A DNA stretch of 64,000 nucleotides from positions 1,116,001 through 1,180,000 of the forward strand of contig NZ_CP130720.1 in NCBI RefSeq assembly GCF_035984415.1. The letters are read 5' to 3'. Position numbers and translations under genes: made by a program. Within the stretch, counting starts at the first letter, position 1, and every line of letters starts with the position of its first letter. Below are positions 57,815 to 64,000 of the stretch, piece after piece. A model generated the notes under the pieces. That model was not told the origin of the DNA. It saw nothing but the letters and a program-made list of their open reading frames with translations, and did no database searches. The stretch comes from Streptomyces sp. NBC_01296. Its GTDB lineage: Bacteria > Actinomycetota > Actinomycetes > Streptomycetales > Streptomycetaceae.

Positions 57815-58573
57815 ATGAGACTCATCCTCGACGACGACTGGACCGCGACAGTGACGGGCGAACCCCTGAGCATCGCGCCGCGCTTCGTCTTCCGGGACTT
57901 CATCGTGTCCATCGCGCCTTACACGGACGTGCAGGAGCGCGAGCGGTTCCAGCTGGACACCTTCGGCAGCCAGGACCATGTGTGGGACACCCCCGACGAA
58001 CTCCGCTTCGATCCTGCCGGCCTGCAGCTGGTCGGCGCCGAGTTCCGGGTGCCCGCCTGGCTTGCCGCCGCCGAGGACTCGGCCCGCGTTCCCGCCGCAC
58101 CCCCCGTCCGCCCAGGTGGTCTCCGGGCCGACGAGCACCGGGACTTCCGCCTGGAGGTGACCTCGGACCTGTGCCGCGGTCCCGGGGACTCCGTGCTGAC
58201 CTGCCTGCGCGACCTCGACGTCCTCGACGAGCCGCTGGAGGCCCGCGTCGGCATCGCCCCCGACGTGGCGCTCCTGGTCCAGCACGGCGCCGTCGTCGGC
58301 TGGAGCCTGACCGACCCCGTGCGGTACCTGACCGTTGCCTTCACCGACCCCGACCCGGCTCCTCCGACCCGGGCCACCCGGCACCTGTTCACCGCATGCA
58401 TGGACCTGGTCACCACGCAGCTGCTGGACCAGGTGCGGGACCGGGTCCCGGCCGCCCTGGAGCGGCTCCGGGCCTTGGACGAAGCCCTGCGCAGCCAGAA
58501 CGACGACCGGCACCGCGTTGGCGCCCTGCACTCGCTGATCGCCGAGCTGGTGGAGGACTACGGGAACCGGTGA
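57815..58573 (+). CDS. candidate immunity protein for the adjacent toxin
   Basis: A 252-residue soluble, acidic protein from ATG 57815, 13 bp after the toxin stop, with GAGGCGG as ribosome site. It begins with strands (MRLILDDDWTATVTGEPLSI, FVFRDFIVSIAPYTDVQERE) and ends with a long helical part (CMDLVTTQLLDQVRDRVPAA, LHSLIAELVEDYGNR). No family was recognised. Immediate downstream position, the single-copy pairing and acidic character are what polymorphic-toxin immunity proteins show, so the role is inferred from context only. Confidence 0.65.
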   Translation: MRLILDDDWTATVTGEPLSIAPRFVFRDFIVSIAPYTDVQERERFQLDTFGSQDHVWDTPDELRFDPAGLQLVGAEFRVPAWLAAAEDSARVPAAPPVRPGGLRADEHRDFRLEVTSDLCRGPGDSVLTCLRDLDVLDEPLEARVGIAPDVALLVQHGAVVGWSLTDPVRYLTVAFTDPDPAPPTRATRHLFTACMDLVTTQLLDQVRDRVPAALERLRALDEALRSQNDDRHRVGALHSLIAELVEDYGNR

Positions 58574-58643
58574 CCTCACCGTCGACGGCGGCCGGCGCGC
58601 GACGGTGACGGACGGTCACCAGGCCCTTGGGTGAACCCCGGCC

Positions 58644-58883
58644 TCAGTGGCCGCCGTCCTCCAACTGCGCGGCGGCCACGGCGAGCCCGTTCGCGGCGGT
58701 GGCGCAGCGGTCGGCCAGGGCGGCGACCTCGGCGCGGAACGCATCGGCCTGCGGGCCCTGCCAGTCCAGCGCTTCGGCGGCGGCGCGCAGCCGGAGCGCG
58801 TGGCCGCGCAGGACGGCGGAGTGGCTGCGCAGGCCGTCGGCCGGGTCCGGCGGACCGGACCGCAGCCGGGTGGCGGGGCTCAC
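58644..58883 (-). CDS. WXG100-like small helical protein
   Basis: A 79-residue protein starting at GTG 58883, overlapping the stop of the upstream gene (GTGA) and so translationally coupled. Two helices flank the W-x-G turn in AAEALDWQGPQADAFRAEVA, the hallmark of ESAT-6/WXG100 type VII secretion substrates and partners. It ends HAKK-free in LAVAAAQLEDGGH. It is the last gene of a minus-strand cluster convergent with the toxin-immunity genes, and may be part of the same secretion-related island. Confidence 0.7.
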   Translation of the reverse strand: MSPATRLRSGPPDPADGLRSHSAVLRGHALRLRAAAEALDWQGPQADAFRAEVAALADRCATAANGLAVAAAQLEDGGH

Positions 58884-59665
58884 CGGCTGCGCCAGGGCTG
58901 GACCAGGAGGATCCCGCCGGTGCCGATGAGGCCGATGGTGTGGACGCAGCCTTTGTGCGGGGCGGCCGGGGCGGTCGTGGTGGGCCGGTGGCGCGACTCC
59001 CGGTCCCGGTCGAAGAACGCCCGTACGGCGGCGCCGAGTCCGAGCAGTGGTTCGGCGGGCACGGCCCGGCCGGTGGCGACCTGCCAGCCGGCGTGGTCGT
59101 TGAAGGGGTTCACGTCGGTCAGGGCGTTCCAGGCGAACAGGTCGGCGAAGGACGGGGACAGCAGCGCGAACGCCCGCTCCGCCCCCCGGTCCCGCACGAG
59201 CCGGCGGAACACGCGGACGGCCGCCGCCTGCCGGTCCTCGTCCACGGCGCGCAGGATCGCCGCGCAGTCGGGGTCGTCCAGCAGATCGGGGCGGCCCGCA
59301 CTCGCCACCCGGATCCGGGCCTTGAGACCGCAGACGGCGAGGCTGACGGCGAGGCTCTCGCGGCCGGTGAGGATCCCGGCGAACCAGCCGGCCCGCGCGA
59401 CGCCCCGGCCGCGCGGGGCCCAGCCCAGGCCCGCCGGATCGGTGAGGGTGCGCAGCAGGGTGCGCCAGCCGAGCCGCGAACGGGCGCGGGCACGGGCCCG
59501 GCGGCGGCTCAGGGCGGCGGCCGGGAGACGGGGGCCGAGGGCCAGTTCGGAGGCGTGCCGGGCGGCTTCGCCGACGGCGTCGGCGGCCTCGGCGAGCTCG
59601 CGGCACAGGGCGTCGAGCAGTTCGACGTCCGGGTCGGTGGGCGCGGAGGTCGCGGCGTCGGACAT
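58880..59665 (-). CDS. unknown protein, first partner of the WXG-like gene
   Basis: A 261-residue protein from ATG 59665 after GAGAGGA. The N-terminal 50 residues are a helix pair of WXG-like character (LLDALCRELAEAADAVGEAA). A basic Arg-rich segment follows (ALSRRRARARARSRLGW), then a domain with AGWFAGILTGRESLAVSLAV, LRAVDEDRQAAAVRVFRRLV and FAWNALTDVNPFNDHAGWQV. The short hydrophobic C-terminus is HTIGLIGTGGILLVQPW. No family was recognised. Coupling to a WXG protein suggests a secreted effector or a secretion-associated factor, which is inference. Confidence 0.65.
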   Translation of the reverse strand: MSDAATSAPTDPDVELLDALCRELAEAADAVGEAARHASELALGPRLPAAALSRRRARARARSRLGWRTLLRTLTDPAGLGWAPRGRGVARAGWFAGILTGRESLAVSLAVCGLKARIRVASAGRPDLLDDPDCAAILRAVDEDRQAAAVRVFRRLVRDRGAERAFALLSPSFADLFAWNALTDVNPFNDHAGWQVATGRAVPAEPLLGLGAAVRAFFDRDRESRHRPTTTAPAAPHKGCVHTIGLIGTGGILLVQPWRSR

Positions 59666-59700
59666 GGAATCCTCTCGGGATGTCGGTGGGGAGGGTGGCG

Positions 59701-60858
<1,158 letters not shown>

Positions 60859-61078
60859 GGCTGCACCGCCTCCCTGGGATCGGGCCGCCGCAGGCCGCGC
60901 GCGGCGGCCGGTCCGGGCGGCGGGGTCCTCCGGCGGGCGCCGACGCCGCACGCGCAGCGCGTCGAGGGCGGCCTCGTGAAGCGTGCGCATCCGTGTACCT
61001 CCGCGCGCAGCCGGAAACCAACGGTCGGTGACATCGAGCTCACCGTACGTCGGCCGCGCGGCGACCGCGCCCCGAGCA

Positions 61079-61267
61079 CTACCCGAGCGGATCCGGCCCC
61101 ACGAGCAGCGCGGCCACATCGAGCCCGGCGGAGAGGTAGGAGGTGAAGGCGTCGTTGCCCGGCTCCCAGGGCGACCGCCGGCGCCGCACGAGCGCCACGG
61201 CCTCGTCGACCGGCCACCCCCGGTCGAGCGCCGCCACCCCCGAACGAGAGAGCCCCTTCCGGCCCAC
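61079..61267 (-). pseudogene. short frame resembling the C-terminal end of a protein phosphatase
   Basis: A frame of 62 codons (GTG 61267; another GTG at 61279) reads KGLSRSGVAALDRGWPVDEA, VALVRRRRSPWEPGNDAF. The SRSG followed by a helix and VDEAVALVRRRR resembles the P-loop end and last helices of dual-specificity phosphatases, but the catalytic Cys and everything before it are absent. It is probably a truncated relic. A small unrelated gene remains possible. Confidence 0.35.
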
Positions 61268-61291
61268 TCCCCCTGTCACGTCAACGCGGGC

Positions 61292-62203
61292 TCAAGGAGA
61301 GGGAGTTGGGTCGAGGGCTGCGTCGCGGAAGGTCTGGCGGAGGGGGCCCGGGGGGTGGGTGGGGAGGAGGAGCGCCCAGCGGTGGTGGCGGGGGGAGACC
61401 CAGGCCGTCGGGGTTTCGCCGTACGCCCAGGTGCCGTGCGGGGCCGGGTGCCAGAGGAGACCCCGGGCGGGGGTCAGCTCGCCCGTCCGGATGCGGAGGG
61501 ACTCGGTGATCCAGGCGCGGGAGACGGGGTGGTCCGCCGGGGAGAGGAGGTGGCTCAGGAAGCGGACGAGGTCGGCCAGGGGGGCGCGCAGGGTGCCGTC
61601 GGCGAAGCGGGTGCCGGTCATCCCGAGGGGGTGCCAGATGCGGGTGGCGGCGAGCTCGGCGAGGGGGCTGCCGGTGAGGTGCTCGGCGAGACGGGTGAGG
61701 GCGGCCTGGGCCGCGGGGCCGGTGGAGTGGCTGAGCAGGTGGTGTGCGGTGGTCCCGGCGGGGGCCTCGGTCCCGTACGCCGTGAAGGGGGTGTGCAGCC
61801 GCAGGGCCTCTTCGGCGACGAGGCTCCCGATCACGGGCCACAGGGCGAGCACGGGCACCAGTCCGCCGACGTCGAGGGGCGAACCGTCACCGTCGGCCGC
61901 CGATCCGGTGTGCAGCCCGTCCGGCCCTCCGACCGCCCACACCGCATCGGGGTCCGCGGCTTGCAGTACGGCCCGAACCCGCTCGGCCACGTCGGCCGCA
62001 CGGCCCAGGCCGGTCCGCTCGGTCCGGTCGGTGGCGGCCACGCCGGCCACACCGGCCGGCTCGACCACCCCGGCCGGCTCGACCACCCCGGTCTGGTCGA
62101 CGGCATCGGGCGCGCCCGCGCGGTCGGCTGCACGGGCCGCACGGGCCCGGTCGCCCGCCTCGGTCGCGTCGGCCGCATCGGGATGGTCGCTCTGGAGCGT
62201 CAT
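61292..62203 (-). CDS. serine hydrolase (beta-lactamase-like) relative lacking the SxxK motif
   Basis: A 303-residue protein from ATG 62203 behind GGGGAA. The first 60 residues are Ala/Asp-rich, with a repeated VVEPAGV unit. The fold then follows class C hydrolases: AHHLLSHSTGPAAQAALTRL, IWHPLGMTGTRFADG and LADLVRFLSHLLS near the end. At the position of the catalytic SxxK it has GGLVPVLALWPVIGSLVAEE, with no Ser-x-x-Lys, so it is probably inactive as a hydrolase or works differently. It may be a binding protein or a decaying gene. Confidence 0.75.
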   Translation of the reverse strand: MTLQSDHPDAADATEAGDRARAARAADRAGAPDAVDQTGVVEPAGVVEPAGVAGVAATDRTERTGLGRAADVAERVRAVLQAADPDAVWAVGGPDGLHTGSAADGDGSPLDVGGLVPVLALWPVIGSLVAEEALRLHTPFTAYGTEAPAGTTAHHLLSHSTGPAAQAALTRLAEHLTGSPLAELAATRIWHPLGMTGTRFADGTLRAPLADLVRFLSHLLSPADHPVSRAWITESLRIRTGELTPARGLLWHPAPHGTWAYGETPTAWVSPRHHRWALLLPTHPPGPLRQTFRDAALDPTPSP

Positions 62204-62401
62204 GGTTCCCCACGCTAGCCACCCGCCGACCGCCCTCGCGGGCGCGTCGCCAACAAGTCGGCCCGGATTCGCCCCGGGGCCACCCGAATGCCAGCCGCGT
62301 GCCACGTGCCGTCCTGCGCCCCAGGCGACCTGCCGGACCAGGCGGCCCTGCAGGCCGGAAAACCATGTGCCGGCCGGCAGGGCGGCTGGCAGGGTCTGTC
62401 C

Positions 62402-63133
62402 GTGACCTTGATCCTGCCGCCCCGCATCACCGACTCCGCCGCCCGGCTCCGGGACGCCGCCCACCTGCGTGGGCTGGGCACCGTACGGCTGGACACCTTC
62501 GCCGTGCCCGAAGGGCTGCGGGCCCGGCATCTGCATGCCGGGCCGGGATTCGCCGACGCCGTGGCGCCCCGGCTCGGGATCGGGCTGCTGGAGGCCCCGG
62601 CGGACTGGCTGGCGCGGCTGCCGCGGGAGTTCACCGGCCGGGAGGTCCGCCTGGTCCCGATCCGGGAGGCCTACGCACTGCGCCGGCCCGTCTTCGTGAA
62701 GTCGCCCAACGACAAGTCCATCCCGGCCCTGGTCTACGCAGACGGCTCCCGCCTCCCCGGCCCGGACGCCGTGGATCCCGAGACGGAGGTGCTGGTCAGC
62801 GATGTCGCACGCTTCACCGCCGAGTACCGGATGTACCTCCTCGACGGCGCCGTGCACACCGCGAGCCGGTACGCCGAGGGCGGCCGTCTGAGCCTCGGCC
62901 CGGCCGCCGACGAGGCGGTGGCCTTCGCAGAACGGCTCCCGTTCGCCACCCTCCCGTCCGCGATCGTCGTCGACGTCGGTGTCGCGGACGGCCGCTGGTC
63001 GGTGATCGAGGCCAACGCCGCCTGGGCGAGCGGTACGTACGCCTGCGATCCGCAACGCGCCCTCGACGTCGTCCTGCGCGCCGCCGCCCCGGTGCACTCC
63101 CTCGCCGACCGCGACCGGGCGTTCCTTCGCTGA
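62402..63133 (+). CDS. ATP-grasp domain protein (DUF4343 type)
   Basis: A 243-residue protein starting at GTG 62402. It shows the short ATP-grasp variant: LILPPRITDSAARLRDAA at the N-terminus, then PVFVKSPNDKSIPALVYADG, ETEVLVSDVARFTAEYRMYL and GRWSVIEANAAWASGTYACD with the metal-binding Glu-x-Asn. It probably makes an acyl phosphate and couples it to an amine or thiol. The substrate is unknown. It stands alone. A second, unrelated ATP-grasp enzyme is at 45401. A strong terminator follows. Confidence 0.82.
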   Translation: MTLILPPRITDSAARLRDAAHLRGLGTVRLDTFAVPEGLRARHLHAGPGFADAVAPRLGIGLLEAPADWLARLPREFTGREVRLVPIREAYALRRPVFVKSPNDKSIPALVYADGSRLPGPDAVDPETEVLVSDVARFTAEYRMYLLDGAVHTASRYAEGGRLSLGPAADEAVAFAERLPFATLPSAIVVDVGVADGRWSVIEANAAWASGTYACDPQRALDVVLRAAAPVHSLADRDRAFLR

Positions 63134-63143
63134 CGGGCCGGAA

Positions 63144-63172
63144 GGGGCGGGGCGCCCACGGCGCCCCGCCCC
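63144..63172. terminator. bidirectional terminator between convergent genes
   Basis: GGGGCGGGGCGCC (63144-63156) and GGCGCCCCGCCCC (63160-63172) form a perfect 13-bp stem with a CAC loop. It lies between the ATP-grasp gene and the convergent gene ending at 63194. Confidence 0.8.
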
Positions 63173-63193
63173 CGGAAGTCCCGCCCGACCGCG

Positions 63194-64000
63194 TCAGCTC
63201 TTGTCGGGGCGGTCCGTCACCCGCAGGGAGTTCAGCAACGGCTTGCCGTAGCCCCCGTGCGCGACGAAGCGGACGTTGAGCACCCCGTCCGTGACCGTGA
63301 CCGTGTACGTCCGGGTCAGGGCGGTGTACGTGCCCGCCTCCAGCGAGATGTCCAGCGAGGGCAGGACCTGCGTGCCCTCGGCCAGGACGTCGAAGACGCG
63401 CTTGTTCGGCTTCGTCGAGGACAGCTCCGCGAAGCCGAGCTCCACGGTGTACGTGCCGTTCGGGACGTTGTCGAAGCGGTATTCGTACATGCCCTCACGG
63501 GCGTTGCGGAACAGCTTCTGCTCGGCCGTGCCGGCGATCGTCCGGCCGGTGGCGTGCACCGAGGAGTTGCCCTGGTAGCCGTACGAGCCGGCCGTGTACT
63601 TGCGGTCCGGGGACCAGCTGTCCCCCAGGGTGTCCGTGGCCGTGTAGTCGGAACCCGCGTCCAGGGCGACCTGGTAGCGCGGGACCACGACCTTGACCGG
63701 CACCGTGAGTACCGGCGCCCGCCCGCTGGCCGAGGTGATCTTCAGGTCGGCCGTCAGGACGGTCCCGGCCGCCAGGCCCTTGGTGTCCACGGCCAGGGTG
63801 ACCGCGGCCTTGCCTCCCGTCGGCAGGTTCCCCGTTCCCGGGGTGGCCGTCAGCCAGGCCGCGTCCTCGGTCACCGTGAAGTCCGTGCCGAGGCCCGGGT
63901 TGGTGAGGTCGAGGGTGCGGGTCCGCTGCTGGTCCGCGGGGAGGACGACCTCCACCGCCGGTTTGGCGGCGGTGACCCGGCCCGTGCGCAGCGACTGCGT
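63194..64000 (-). CDS. C-terminal part of a large secreted protein with malectin-like domain, probably an S8 peptidase
   Basis: The frame enters from beyond the right edge and ends at 63194; 268 residues are visible. First comes a beta-sandwich, BACON- or Fn3-like region (RTRTLDLTNPGLGTDFTVTE, AWLTATPGTGNLPTGG). It is followed by a malectin domain (YQVALDAGSDYTATDTLGDS, LFRNAREGMYEYRFDNVPNG, YTVELGFAEL, RFVAHGGYGKPLLNSLRV). In Streptomyces this pair usually forms the C-terminus of secreted subtilisin-family peptidases, but the catalytic domain is outside the window. Malectin modules bind disaccharides. Confidence 0.75.
   Translation of the reverse strand, partial: TQSLRTGRVTAAKPAVEVVLPADQQRTRTLDLTNPGLGTDFTVTEDAAWLTATPGTGNLPTGGKAAVTLAVDTKGLAAGTVLTADLKITSASGRAPVLTVPVKVVVPRYQVALDAGSDYTATDTLGDSWSPDRKYTAGSYGYQGNSSVHATGRTIAGTAEQKLFRNAREGMYEYRFDNVPNGTYTVELGFAELSSTKPNKRVFDVLAEGTQVLPSLDISLEAGTYTALTRTYTVTVTDGVLNVRFVAHGGYGKPLLNSLRVTDRPDKS

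Noticed and set aside
60859..60990. A separate small peptide gene upstream of the P450, possibly a RiPP precursor
   Set aside because: The frame is continuous with the P450 and has no stop. It is Arg/Pro-rich without a core-leader pattern. It is better treated as an alternative N-terminal start of the P450.

Overview
The window is high-GC actinobacterial DNA, almost certainly a Streptomyces or close relative. The evidence is codon use strongly biased to G or C at third positions, dense gene packing with ATGA/GTGA/TTGA overlaps, many GTG starts, and families typical of the genus: a SigB/F-type sigma factor, DUF6126, DUF6158 and DUF6817 proteins, NIS siderophore synthetases, WXG proteins, and a SoxR-controlled ABC exporter. 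No tRNA, rRNA, replication gene or CRISPR array was recognised. The number of broken genes (a hydrolase, a NAD-dependent ligase, a subtilisin, an SseB-like gene, a toxin gene) and one degenerate IS5-type element suggest an accessory chromosomal arm rather than the core; this is inference.

Layout. 0-9 kb: a cut 2OG-Fe(II) oxygenase, an isomerase-like/GNAT fusion, an HPP membrane protein, a serine hydrolase, a secreted M64 peptidase next to an XRE-TPR regulator, an MFS exporter with a palindromic operator, and two very small conserved proteins. 9-14.8 kb: an M20 peptidase, hydrolase debris, a TetR-MFS cassette with two operators at its start, a LysR regulator, and a DUF6817 protein. 14.8-21.8 kb: a large secreted GH31 enzyme with carbohydrate-binding modules, then a NAD-dependent DNA ligase paralogue broken in two around an NPCBM protein and an unknown gene. 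21.9-26 kb: a glycine-betaine-type ABC uptake operon behind a stress-type sigma factor gene. 26-32.7 kb: a subtilisin relic, a HutC-type GntR regulator, a VOC protein, an IS5 element inserted in a CTAG shared by two convergent stop codons, two divergent NIS siderophore synthetases, and a methyltransferase. 32.7-39.7 kb: conserved hypotheticals, a DinB protein, an exported FAD oxidase with a trypsin-like protease, and an AEC transporter.

39.7-44.2 kb is a four-gene operon: NarL-type histidine kinase, response regulator, exported alpha/beta hydrolase, membrane acyltransferase. 45.4-49.3 kb holds a GNAT-ATP-grasp fusion facing an adenylation-domain/membrane fusion, with overlapping 3' ends. 49.4-52.7 kb is a probable SoxR-regulated operon (ABC exporter, VOC protein, hydroxyisobutyrate-dehydrogenase-like enzyme). 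53.7-56.5 kb is a gluconate module (GntR repressor, gluconokinase, GntP permease) with a divergent operator region.

56.6-61 kb is the most novel part: a decayed SseB-like gene, a WXG-type carrier fused to a probable toxin domain but split by a one-base frameshift, a candidate immunity gene 13 bp later, and a convergent cluster of a WXG protein, an unknown protein and an unusual cytochrome P450. The window ends with a phosphatase-like fragment, a serine hydrolase relative lacking its catalytic SxxK, a DUF4343-type ATP-grasp protein, a bidirectional terminator, and the 3' end of a large secreted subtilisin-type protein with a malectin domain. All domain names come from reading motifs by eye; none was checked against a database.
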